Assembly: GCA_032719365.1 (NCBI GenBank)
Contig: CM064872.1
Location: forward strand, 48,282,252 to 48,346,251
Direction of reading: 5' to 3'
Length of the DNA stretch: 64,000 nucleotides
Source: Prinsepia uniflora
Taxonomy: Eukaryota; Streptophyta; Magnoliopsida; Rosales; Rosaceae
Each line of letters begins with the position of its first letter. Position 1 is the first letter of the stretch. Below are positions 36,763 through 46,754 of this stretch, one piece after another. Under the pieces are notes generated by a model that saw only the letters and a list, made by a program, of their open reading frames with translations, was not told the origin of the DNA and did not search any database. Both the position numbers and the translations under genes were made by a program.

Positions 36763-37608
36763 ACATTGAATACTATGCCTAGTGTAGAGTGGTGTTAGTG
36801 GGTTAAGGGATTGTGTGAGCATGGAGCTCAAGGCCATGATGGGCCAGAGGAACCTTAGTGATTATGTATGTGATTATCTCTACTAGAGCAAATATTCGAT
36901 GGAGTCTAGATATATCCTGAGTATATCAACAGGATGAGTGAGATGTTGACATGTGTATCGACATGATGAGTTAGATGATAGTTTGGGACTCGATAAGAGT
37001 CGAGATCACGACATTGGTTGCTGAGTGACACGAGATATGATGTTGGGATTCTAGAGCTAGTCAAGATCAGAGTTACGCAACAGAAGCGTAGTGGAGTCGT
37101 GAGTTACTAGCTGGGCACGACGGTGTGTCGTTAAGGTATTGAGTATCGTGAAAATATAGGATGTCGTGTATATGTTGGACAACATTAATGTGTTGGATGT
37201 CGTGAATGCTTTGGACGTTGGGAAACCATCTTGTGAGCAGGACGTGGGATGTCAACTTGGTATAGCAAAATTGTCAGCCTGGATTGGTAGTCGAGTAGGA
37301 TGGTAAGAAAGACTTGTTAGAATGAATGTTGAGTACACCTCCGTAGGTTACAGGTGAGATCGACGAGTGTCGATGTCTCAGTTGAGACTTGAGATTGAGT
37401 ATTGGAAGCTTCCATTGCAATTGGTCACTCTTGGATACGGTCACAAAGGGTGAGCTGAGTCTCAGCATTGACCGTTGGATTGTGGTTGACGTTGATGTTG
37501 GCGCTCATGTGTGCCCCAGGTTGGAGGCAAGATTGGATTCCCACAAGTTTGGCTCAGATTAAGGTTGATTGGAATTTCGAGGACGAAATTATTTCAAGGA
37601 GGGTAGAT

Positions 37609-40600
37609 TGTTAGGAACCGTCTCGAATTCAAGGATTAATGATGGATTATTGAGAAGTAATTGAGGACTAATCGAGGATTAGCGTACGATCAGGGTAAAA
37701 TGATTATTTTACCCCTAAAAAAGGCAAAAAGTTAACATTTAACCCGAGAGTTCAAATGCACGTAGATCGAGGACTATTACGTAGATCGAGGACTATTACG
37801 TAGATCGAGACTATACGAGTCCATAGACAGACGACACATCAAAATTGGACATCGAACGGGAAAATTACAGGTTAAAAATCGTTTTTATACTATTCATAGT
37901 TGCATGAAAATCTAGAAAGTTGACTTTTGGATTTTTCTTGAGTGGGCCCAAAATATCTCCTGTGCACCAATAGATGAGTGACAAGTGTCACTCATCAATT
38001 GATCCACAAAACACCTACATGCAGTTCTCATCCCCTTCATTCCCATTACACCCAAAAGCCCCAAACCCATTCCCCTCTCCATTTAATTTTTTTAAGGCCA
38101 CAGAGAGACTGAGAGAGGTTGAGGGTGGGGGTGAGGGGCGAAGATGACGGTGGTGAGAGGCTGAGCATGGCGGTGGCCTGAGGAAAAGGTAAAAATCTAA
38201 AACCTTGTTTGATTTGAATCTGGGTTTTGTTTTCTAGACGTCAGAGAACCTTTCTAATGCCTGGGTTAAGTTCTGTGAGTTTGTGCGAGCTCATAGGGAC
38301 TAAATGGAAGGAAAAAGGACCACTGGCCAGACTGTGGGACTGGGTCGAAGTTTGTCCACGAAGGATCGAATTTGAATGGTAAGTTTCAGGTGCTTTCTCT
38401 TGGTTTTAAGCTTGTAGGATTTTTTCTGGGTGAGAGATGAAGAAATTGGTGAAAGAATGGTGGATTTTGGTGAAGAAATGAGGGAGATACGATTAGGTCA
38501 AGTCGCAGGTCAAGTTGACCCATTACAGTCAAATGGGTTGACCCGTCTGAAGAAAGATGATGATGATGTGTCCGTCCACATCATCATCAATCAGACCTGT
38601 TAGGGCATGTAGCCAACCAGAGCGTCACACGTGACCAGGTGTCAGGTCCAGTTAGCAGCTAGCGTGTTAGCATGTCAGACCGCGTGGACCAATCGGGTGG
38701 TGCCACGTGGTAGGTTGTCAGGACCTGTCAGGCCTACTTGGGAGCTGACGTGGCAGGTCCAGTCAGCATTTTCAGAACACATGGACCAATAGGGAGGTGC
38801 CACGTGGCAGTGTGTCAGAGATGTTAGAGACATGTGTCAGGACACGTGGCACCAATCAGAGAGTACCACATGGCAAGTGTAAGACCTGACAGTTGTTATA
38901 TCTGACAGTTGTCAGACCTGTCAGGATGATGTTAGCAGATGACGTCAGCGTTGACCACGATGACGTTAGCATTAACCATGACGACATCGTTGACTTTGCT
39001 AATATCAACGTTGACCGTTGACTTTGCTGATCAGAACTTTGATTGGCACGTGGGGAAGAATTTCGAGATGAAACTAGTCATGTTCAAAAGGTTTCGACGT
39101 TCCGAATCCACTGGTGGTAGTTTCAGGTCGACCAGAGATCGTTCGATAGGTCATTTAGATGTTTTTAGCCTTAGGAAGTGTGTTCAGGACACGTTGACTA
39201 TTCTCGGAGTTTTGAGGGTTTATGATTAGGATTTGTATAGGTTGGTAGTAACCTTTGAGTTTGATTTGGACAGGTCCGAACGTCCAGGAGAGTATGGATT
39301 AGCCCCGGAGTAGCTTACAGCGCAGGATTCGAAGTGCGCAGCATAGACGGTCTATGAGTGGACATTTGTTTTATAAATATGATGTATGCATAACTGTTTT
39401 ATATGTTTTATGAACATGATTTGAGATGCATAATTTGCATATGATTTAAATATGATTTGTTTGGCATTTTCTACGAAAATACGTTATTGCACGTAGTTCG
39501 AGATTTCTGTTTTATATGGTATTTGGACTTAGGCCATGTATTCTTCGTGCATATACTTTATGTGATTTTGATGGTTTCACCAAGAGGTGTGAAACCGAAG
39601 ATTGATTATCTGTTTTTAATGATTTCAAAGTTACCTATCCAAGCCCAACATGTCACGACCATCTTCAACCTTGAACCCAGGGCCATTCCGTGGTCTTTTC
39701 CCGTCGATTTCGATACCTGCCAGCTCGTGTGAGCTCATGCGAAATGCCCAGATCATTAGAAACAACCCTAAACGTCCACAGTCCAATTTAAAAATTTCAA
39801 AAACAACGGGTTTTGGGTTTTTCCTTTTTCACGGTTTTTAGGCCACCGCTTAGCTCCGCCGCCTACCACCAACCTCTCAGCCTCACCGTCTCACCCTCAG
39901 CCTCACTCTCAGTCTCTTAGGGATCCTCAATCGAACCAACAAGGGATGGGATAATTTGGTTTTGTGGGTTTGAAGTTCGATGGGTTTGAATGAAACAAAT
40001 GAAGGGGTTGGGTGCATGTATGTAAGGTGATAGGCAATGGATGAGTGACACTTGTCACTCATCCATTGGGCCTGGCAAAATATATGGGGCCCACTCAAGA
40101 CAAAAATCCACTCGTCTCGTAATTCGTGCAATAGTAGCTCGAACCTTCTATGACCCGTAACTTTCGCGTCGAATGTTTGATTTCGATGTGCCGCCTGTCT
40201 ATGGATTCATATAGACTCGACCTACGTAATGGTCCTCCGTCCACGTGCATTGGATCTTCCGGGTCAAAAGTCAACTTTTTACCCTCATCTAGGGGTAAAA
40301 TCGTAATTTCCCCCTGAACGTCCGACAATCCTCTACTAATCCCCGAGACCCAGCTAATCCCCAATTCATTCTTAATTAGTCCCAAAAATTTGGGATGGGT
40401 CATTACATTTTGAGTTTAAAGACTCAAATTTTATTAGAGGGCCTCCGATTACGAATATGTTTCTTTGTAGAGCAATATGGAGATAATGCTCGCCTTCGAG
40501 GTACGGAGAGGTCACGATGCGCCTGTTGTCGGGCAGCCAAGAGAGGCGGAAGCCGAGGAAGGCTCGAATCAGGAGTGCGGTATATGAGATCGGTCGATGA

Positions 40601-40949
40601 TATGTTCACGACGATCTGGAAATTATCTGCCGGTGATGTGTTCACGACAACATGCTCAGGATCGGAGCAGTCCTTGAGCTTATAGGCACACGTTGCTGGG
40701 ATTGGAATCGTGACTAATGATACAGATGATGATGGGCTGAGATCCCACATGGTTTTATATTGGACTAAGGTACCACGTGATTTGATTTGGGCTGAGACCC
40801 TGTGTGTTTTGGATTTAGGCTGAGTGCATGTGTGATTTGATTTTGGGCTAAGACCCTACTGAGGAAATGCTTCGATTGAGAAGCATTTCTCACTGAGTTT
40901 TGATTTGAAAAGCAATACGTCTTGCTTATGAGAAAGTATTTGGCTGTAC
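37609..40949 (+). mobile_element. 3' LTR of E6, interrupted and truncated
   Basis: Starts TGTTAGGAACCGTCTCG right after a polypurine tract and matches the 5' LTR at 28751 onward. Palindrome at 37972-37997; CTATGAGTGGACA at 39352-39364. From 39638 to 40408 it is replaced by E7, and about 450 bp that the 5' LTR has at this point is absent. It stops at about 40949 within the post-array region. A 19-bp unit (ACGTAGATCGAGGACTATT) is present about three times at 37770-37810 but once in the 5' LTR. Confidence 0.82.
39639..40407 (-). mobile_element. E7, promoter-side fragment of a long-family LTR
   Basis: On the minus strand it starts TGTAATGACCCATCCC at 40407 and contains the palindrome with 16-bp perfect arms and inverted CCAAT boxes (40035-40068). 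It runs through the first exon region to about 39640. Everything beyond the donor region is missing. It sits in the E6 3' LTR together with a deletion of host sequence, so insertion and deletion were probably one event or one repair. Confidence 0.75.
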
Positions 40950-41082
40950 TTTTTCTTGTGTGGGACTTGAGAGTTTAGCCTTGGTCTGACGTGTGGTAAG
41001 GGTATTTTGGGAACTTTAGTCAAATTTTTTAGACAAGAGCAGGGCCTGGTATGTTTACATAGGAATTTCTTGGGTCCGGTCA
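40950..41082 (+). mobile_element. Right end of LTR E5
   Basis: Ends GGGTCCGGTCA and resembles the terminal part of the E2 LTR (GGTCTGAC, TAAGGGTA, AGAGCAGGGCC). GCTAA follows at 41083, close to ACTAA before 27839. I infer that E5 is a solo or remnant LTR split by E6. Confidence 0.55.
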
Positions 41083-41640
41083 GCTAATCTTATCCCAGTG
41101 GTCTCTATTAGGAATTGGGTTGATAATCCCTTGATATGCCCTTGTTTAGGTAGCATGGGAGTAGCGATCATGCATATACTTCTCTTTGTTATCATTGAAT
41201 CAACTAATGCCACTACAAGCATATGGTCAGGGAATCCCAGTTAGTTGATATGTTCTGCATGAACATGTCTGAGCATCAATATCACTTGAAAATCTTCTTC
41301 CATGTGAATTCATGACCCCAAAGATCTTCCTACCACAATGAATAAGAATCAAGCTATGCCCTGCCATCTTATTGACCTCCAGAAGTGCTTGGACTCTTTT
41401 ACCAACCAGATGCTTCCCCAATTACCACCTTCATCTCTTCTCTTGGTCATGAAAACACTTAGGTATTGTCAAACTTTGTCCATCATAGATATGATATGCT
41501 TAGGCCTAAATGGGATAACGGCTTTTTTAAAGGCCTCTTATAGATTATTCAACAATATGTCCCACTTATAGTTAATCCTGAAATCTTGCACCCTTTTCTT
41601 TCAGCCAATTATGAGCTGACCAATTGAGAACTTGGATTTT
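41083..41640 (-). pseudogene. MULE (MuDR-type) transposase remnant with SWIM zinc finger
   Basis: Minus-strand blocks in order: SAHNWLKE, INYKWDILLNNL, AVIPFRPKHIISMMDKV, MTKRRDEGGNWG, GRKIFGVMNSHGRRF, DIDAQTCSCRTYQLTGIP, and after a one-base shift a DH and ALVDSM block. The CSC-x(n)-C-x-H SWIM motif after DILLNN is the standard C-terminal half of Mutator-like transposases. The cysteine of the last C-x-H is lost by the frameshift. Stops (for example after LLNNL) make it a pseudogene. The remainder of the C-terminus is at 27560-27838. The N-terminal catalytic half was not found to the right. Confidence 0.82.
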
Positions 41641-41649
41641 CTTCATTTC

Positions 41650-42015
41650 TATTAAGTCGGAGTATAGTCACACTCTACCTACACTCAACACTTAGACATA
41701 TGACTCAAATAATCGAGTCAGAGTATAGGCACACTTGGCCTACACTCAAAACTTGGCCTACGACTAAAACAATCGAGTTAGAGTTCAGGCACACGTGGCC
41801 TACACTATTACCTTAGGCCTATAACTCCAATAATTGAGTCTGAGTACTGGGACACTCGACTTATACTTAGCACTTGGCCTATGACTCAAACAATCAAGTT
41901 AGAGTACAGGCGCACTCGGCCTAAGTCAACACTTGGCCTAGACTCACACATATTGAGTCAAGTTGCTGCTACACTCAGCCCACACTCCAACACTTGGCCT
42001 AAACACGCAAGCAGA
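41650..42015. repeat. Minisatellite of about 63 bp, about six copies
   Basis: The unit contains GAGTCAGAGTATAGGCACAC, a TTGGCCTACACTC block, AACACTTGGCCTA and GACTCAAACAATC. The copies are diverged by point changes and small indels. It abuts the truncated MULE gene. Confidence 0.8.
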
Positions 42016-42119
42016 AAACTACACTCGACATACATACCCAGCTCAACCTATTAACATGAGTCAGATAAAAGCAACCAAAATTTACAAACAACTTGTTGGT
42101 AAACCGTTCAAATATACCA

Positions 42120-42584
42120 AAAGTTCTTTCATTCATGGTGACCATTAGCTTGTCCAAAAAGGATTACAAAAAAGGCACTGGGTCGATTGTAAAAAACACG
42201 GAACACAAAAAATTACAAGGCACTTGGCCGAATAACGCAACTCCTGCTCTGATACTTTCCGGGGATCCTCTTTTCCACCCGGCTCCTACTCAACCTACGT
42301 TTCATCACCATCCTTGCCCTCGTGCTTGGAGACGGACTCAAAGTCCTAAGCCACAATATCCCAAATGAGCCAAGGGGTCTTAATAGGCAACTTAGGAGTG
42401 TGTAAAAACAACTTCTTGTAGAATATGCTCTCGCACTTAGTAGCGTAGTCCATCTTAGTCTTTTCTGCGTGTTTGATGGCTTGAACTTGGCCACTGCCTC
42501 CTCTTGGACCTGAACAAAGTCGGCCTGTCGAACAGCCTTCACTTGACTGAGCTCAACCCATTACCGGTGAACATTCTTCTTGGC
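42120..42584 (-). pseudogene. Downstream part of a decayed coiled-coil gene
   Basis: Minus frames give KKNVHR, WVELSQVKAVRQADFVQVQ, EEAVAKFK and, after a frameshift, KTKMDYATKCESIFYKKL and TPWLIWDIVA. It directly continues the frame of 45962-46261 if the CACTA element is removed. Charged, heptad-like sequence suggests a coiled coil. I do not recognise a named family; similar long coiled-coil frames accompany some plant transposable elements. Confidence 0.5.
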
Positions 42585-42604
42585 CACTATGACCTTTTTG
42601 GTCT

Positions 42605-42985
42605 TACATGACAGTTGTTGTCATTTGATTGAAAAAAAAAAAGTGTTGTCTATGTGAGTGTTATCTATTTGAATCATATCAAACGACACTTATTAATTGT
42701 CGTATACAATTGCTTATAGACAGCAGTTTTCAGAAAAAATGTTGTTTGATGCACCATCAAACAACAGTTTTTCACACAAACTGTCATCTGAAAGCCTAGT
42801 AGACAACAATTTTCAGAAAAACTGTTGTCTTTGCGTGTGAAAAACTATTGTCTGATGGTGTATCAGACAACACTTTTTTTGAAAACTGTTGTCTAATAGG
42901 CTAATAAACAACAGTTAATAAGTGTCGTCTGATATTATTCAAATAGATGACACTCACATAAACAACAGTTATAATCTTATTAGAA
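42605..42985. repeat. Left subterminal repeat region of the CACTA element
   Basis: Clustered inverted copies of ACAACAGTTTT/AAAACTGTTGT and GACAACA/TGTTGTC, many paired in dyads such as those at 42780-42835 and 42820-42900. The right end has the same motif family at 45775-45955. Confidence 0.85.
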
Positions 42986-43364
42986 AATAACATTTGTGTC
43001 AATTCCCTGAGCACCTAACGTCGATTCAAATATAAAAAAATTTCAATGAATAATAACAAATTCATCAAACGTAATTCTTTTATTAAATCAACTAAATGAA
43101 AAAAAAAAATCGTACATTGCAGTCCCAAAAATATTCTTTTATCCAAACATTTGTAAAATGAGTCCCCAACCATGGTTGCCAAGCCCAATACATTGTAACT
43201 ACATTAGGCCAAATGTACTAAGACCACTGGAATTGCCTGCAAGATTGAAACATACATGTATTTAATAATAATACCTAATAACCAAGGCTCACATAAACAA
43301 AATAAGGACTGAGATAATGGAAAAAAAAGATGCTACCAATATGAGTTATGGACGCTAGATATGT

Positions 43365-43482
43365 GTTGTTGTACAAATGTTGGCAACAAAAACAACACCA
43401 TAGCTATATGCATCAAATGACAAATCGCGGGCTGCAGCAATAACTGCACCGAGTATTATTATCCCCACACTGATGAGTTCCT
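43365..43482 (-). pseudogene. Captured transporter segment, exon D
   Basis: The minus frame reads SVGIIILGAVIAAARDLSFD followed by AYSYGVVFVANI, a hydrophobic transmembrane segment, a loop and the next segment of a plant nucleotide-sugar transporter. An acceptor-like AG precedes it near 43482. After VANI the frame loses similarity and meets a stop. It is the fourth of four collinear segments. Confidence 0.8.
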
Positions 43483-43635
43483 TGGATGCATTCCATTAAG
43501 AAAGTATTAGCAACATCACGATCTGATTACGAATCTATATACTTATGGAGGTAACTGAATTTTGGATAGCAAAGAGTCATTTTACTTCTTCCAACTGAAT
43601 CAATTTTGTTATTGAAAAGTAAATCCATTGCATAC

Positions 43636-43765
43636 CTGCCCACACAAGATATGAATGTTTTCTCCCTATCATAATATGCTCAACAATCATTGTGAATGCT
43701 ACTGTAGTCCGTCTAAGGGTGGTATACATGGGAACATTTATACCATGCACTGATTCCATTGTAAC
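43636..43765 (-). pseudogene. Captured transporter segment, exon C
   Basis: The minus frame reads VTMESVHGINVPMYTTLRRT followed by TVAFTMIVEHIMIGRKHSYL. The TLRRTTVAFTM block is typical of plant Golgi/ER nucleotide-sugar transporters of the drug/metabolite superfamily. A consensus donor CAG|GTATGC follows at the 3' side (43635 side). On the 5' side the expected AG acceptor reads GG, apparently mutated. Confidence 0.85.
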
Positions 43766-43862
43766 CAACTGTCAACATAAGAATATAGATATACATCGTT
43801 AGCAGGAAAATCATATTGTTTAGTAAACAAATGAGAAAGGTTCCACACAATCCATACTATAC

Positions 43863-44025
43863 CTAGCATGTAAAGCAAATAGGATAACACAAGTGGGAGA
43901 GTGCGGACCAATGTCTTTAATGGTACCTGGGTCACTGCATTGTTTGTAGTGCTTTGTGGTTTAGCTGTGAAAGAAATAATCTTCCAGCGTTTCATTGCAT
44001 ACAACAATGTACATGATGATATCAT
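43863..44025 (-). pseudogene. Captured transporter segment, exon B
   Basis: The minus frame reads MISSCTLLYAMKRWKIISFT, then a polar stretch, then VPLKTLVRTLPLVLSYLLYM. It is bounded by an acceptor with a T-rich tract (TTTTTTTAG at 44026-44027) and a donor CTAG|GTATAG at 43861-43862. KIISFT and LPL...YLLYML match the UDP-N-acetylglucosamine transporter (UGNT1-like) group as I know it; the exact paralogue is not certain. Confidence 0.85.
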
Positions 44026-44527
44026 CTAAAAAAACATTCAGAACACACTCAGAGCAAAGATCATTCAATTAGCATACAAATCGTCAGCTAAGATGTCGCT
44101 AAAAAGAGTATAGTGGAATTGCTTTTATTTTATTTTCTGATAATGCTTTTATTTTGTTTTTTCATAAAGACAAATGATCCTTGAGGAAGACTAGTATCGA
44201 AGAGTTAGGCCATAAAGTTGAGCTATCACCCAGTTTATACAATCATCCAAAGGTGCCATTTAGTGAAGAAATAGTAGAGAACTAACATGATGATTTATGT
44301 CCAATAGTAAGATGACTCAATTATCTCTGAATTCCATCATGTGAAAGGACTGGAAATTGCAGAGATGACTACAAGACTAACCCTTGCTTAAAATTAAATG
44401 AGGTATTGGTATTTAAATTTGACGTACTAAGTGACTGCAGTGAAAATTTTCTAAACCAAGCTACTATCTCGTTTATAACATAACAATACTAGAGTACTCC
44501 ATAAAACCAACTTAATAAATGTACTAC

Positions 44528-44603
44528 CTGGAAAAGAGTGATGACATTTGCAGATGGGAAATTGTATGAAGAAGGGCTGCTTTGTTGAACATTATCAACA
44601 AAA
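44528..44603 (-). pseudogene. Captured transporter segment, exon A
   Basis: Acceptor CTGCAG at 44604-44605 and donor CCAG|GTAGTAC at 44526-44527 enclose 76 bp. The minus frames read LLIMFNKAA and, after a single-base loss, SSYNFPSANVITLFQ. This precedes exon B in the same order as in the transporter protein, with an intron of about 500 bp between. The frameshift proves that the captured copy no longer encodes the transporter. Confidence 0.85.
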
Positions 44604-45770
44604 CTGCAGAGTGAAGGGGAAAGCATGAGCATACATGTGATAAAGAGGCATAGCTTCCTTAATGAACCATTTTATACCAATACATAAAATTTGAAAGGTA
44701 GGCAAAAAAAAACTAGACACATGTATAGCAATAACTAGTGTCTAAGAATTCCATATTGTGACTTCTGACATCACATACCACTCAAAGAGCACTGTTGAAA
44801 AAAACCCTTGAAAGCAAACCAAGCATAAGCAGGTAAAAAAACAGAAGCACTACTGAAAATGCCAAATGAAGCACCAAAATAAAGAGAATTTCATATAAAT
44901 TTTCTTTAAAAAAAAAAGGAACCAAAATCAACAGCGAATAGGAAACCAATTATAAACCTATTCCAACAATTTGTAAAAACAAATATCAGATTATAGATAT
45001 AGTTAAAATGAAATCCTTAAATGGACATAAAGTTAGAGCAATTAAATCAAAAACAAAATCTATAAATGGACAGAAAATCAGAGAAATCGAAAACGGACAA
45101 AACAAAATCCCAAAAACATACATCAGATGACACACCAATGTCCACAAATGAATTAATTTGTGATCCTATGCACAACAAAATAATGAATCAAAACTAACAA
45201 AATGATTAATAGAGTTGAGAAAGGAAATTGTAAAATTCAGAAACCAAAGTAAAAGAGAGTCGCATGAGAGAATTAAAAGAAGGGCTGGAAAGTTTCGCAA
45301 GCTCCAAACATAAAAAACCAAACACATCACGGCACCAAACCTTAAGGAACTGCGACCTCAGCCTCCATCCACCTCTATGAAACTCAACCCTAGAAAAGAT
45401 CTTCAAATTGAAGTGCACGGTCCTACATCCCCTATCCGCGTCCATCCCACCCGCTTCACATTGACGCAGGGAAAGGTACGAAAGGATTTCAGGCGAGCCA
45501 ATCTAAGGTTGAGTTAGTTCCAGGCAAAAAAAGAACAAAAGGATTTCAGCAAAGAAAAGTACGAGAGCAAATCTATGGTTGAGTTATTTTTCAGGTGTCT
45601 AGAGCATAAATGATTTCCTTCGAAACACTTTGCCTGATACATGCGCGGACTGAACAACCTCAACATTTTCGATTTTTTTTAATGATGAATAGTGGAGGGC
45701 GTGTTTTGGCATTTCAATGGCCGCTTTCTATGTTTTGGGAAATTTTAATTTTCCTCCTCACCAATAGAGC
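44604..45770 (-). other. Rest of the captured or internal CACTA DNA
   Basis: An A/T-rich stretch without recognisable exons. The minus frame at 45206-45445 (79 codons, starting MDADRGCRTVHFN) could be a 5' exon or leader of the captured gene, but shows no motif that I can place. Confidence 0.35.
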
Positions 45771-45961
45771 CCAAAAGACAACACTAAATCAAAAATTGTT
45801 GTCTTTTAGTTCCTAAATATTGAAGAAACAAGGCATTTAATACTTTTATGTGACCATACATGACAGTTTTAACAAAAATTATCATCTTTTAGAATAAGAT
45901 GACAGTTTTAATTTAAATTGTCATCTAATTAGTGTCATCTATGACTAAAAATGGCATAGTG

Positions 45962-46530
45962 GGCCACCACCAGCTTAGCCTTTAGCTCTTCTTGACTGAT
46001 GAGCAACTCTTGCTTCAAATCCTCCTTGCTTGCCACCATTCCGACCTTCAGAGCCACCTTGCTAACCACTTGCTTGGGAATTTTCCTTTTCTCAGCCTCA
46101 AGCTGCTGAGTTAAGTAATCATTGACCTTAAGGGTCAGCTCGGTCTCCTTCAGCTTGGGCGCCAACTGCTCCTGCTATTTCTTCAACTTTTTCTTCTCCT
46201 TGGTAGCTGGGCTGACCTTCCTTTGAGCATTGGAAAATTTCAAGTACACATCATTGAGAGCCTGCATACAAACTAGTTAGAACGGACTAGAAATAAAGCA
46301 GAAAACACTTAAAACAACAGACAAGGGAAAAATTACATTCGAAAGAATCATGAGAGCCTTCTGAGCCTTCTCCATCTTCTGCTCGAGCTTCATGGTAGGG
46401 GTGAAGGTCAGCTCGTCGAGATCCATTGTTGCCCCTTGACAAACACTTTTCACAAGCGGCACCATGATACACCACGATCTAGAAAGTCTAAGAAGACACG
46501 AAAATTGAGGTGTGTTGGCCGACATCTGGA
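45962..46530 (-). pseudogene. Upstream part of the coiled-coil gene with a short intron
   Basis: Exon 1 (46337 up to about 46525) reads TPTMKLEQKMEKAQKALMIL. A donor AAT|GTAATT at 46335-46336 and an acceptor TGCAG at 46262-46263 define a 75-bp intron. Exon 2 begins ALNDVYLKFSNAQRKVSP and continues KLKETELTLKVNDYLTQQLE and EELKAKLVVA to the CACTA border. One in-frame stop (near 46177) lies within the KKLKK-QEQL stretch. The long Lys/Glu/Leu-rich tract predicts a coiled coil. Function unknown. Confidence 0.55.
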
Positions 46531-46754
46531 TAATGATGTCAAGATGACGAAAGCCATTTTATTGAAAATTGTTGCATTTGATTGAAAATTGATGATCGTA
46601 TGCTACATACTACCTATAGACACCCGGTTCACCCGCCAGTTCAGTCCAAGCGCATGAGTGAGTGTTAAAGCAGCATCCACGTCTCCTCAAAGTACGTGCC
46701 ATGAAAACCTTAGGAGTTTAAAAAAAACAAAGATGAGTGGACCCAGTTGTTATT
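46531..46754 (-). mobile_element. Flank of an older degenerate LTR (E12, left part)
   Basis: GATGAGTGGACC near 46733 and the inverted GTCCACTCACT near 48700 are the paired motifs of the long-LTR family. The sequence between (minus the insertion 46755-47978) is otherwise too diverged to align by eye. Ends not defined. Confidence 0.4.

Larger units (their letters stand above)
32013..37608 (+). mobile_element. Internal region of E6, decayed or non-coding
   Basis: No long frame. The first kilobase matches the internal region of E1 (1-1046, opposite strand). Around 33640-33900 a decayed RNase H is traceable: DAYASR near 33680, then RQMRRLELVDRG and YIEYHSGKDE with stops (33845-33920). This suggests a once coding pol that has nearly eroded, or a large derivative. 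The region is interrupted by a Cassandra LTR (34421-34741) and a truncated long LTR (34749-36432), both between two copies of a 330-bp segment. It ends in the purine-rich AAGGAGGGTAGA before the 3' LTR. Confidence 0.7.
42585..45961. mobile_element. Complete CACTA (En/Spm-type) DNA transposon carrying a captured gene
   Basis: The left end reads CACTATGACCTTTTTGGTC and the inverted right end reads CACTATGCCATTTTTAGTC. The 3-bp target duplication GGC lies at 42582-42584 and 45962-45964. Subterminal regions (42600-42985 and 45770-45955) are packed with direct and inverted copies of ACAACAGTTTT and TGTTGTCT, as expected for CACTA transposase binding repeats. No TNPA or TNPD-like frame is seen, so it is non-autonomous. 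The interior carries exon-intron segments of a nucleotide-sugar transporter on the minus strand. Confidence 0.93.

Noticed and set aside
41650..42015. CRISPR-like array
   Set aside because: The repeats are contiguous without unique spacers, and the genome is a plant. It is a minisatellite.
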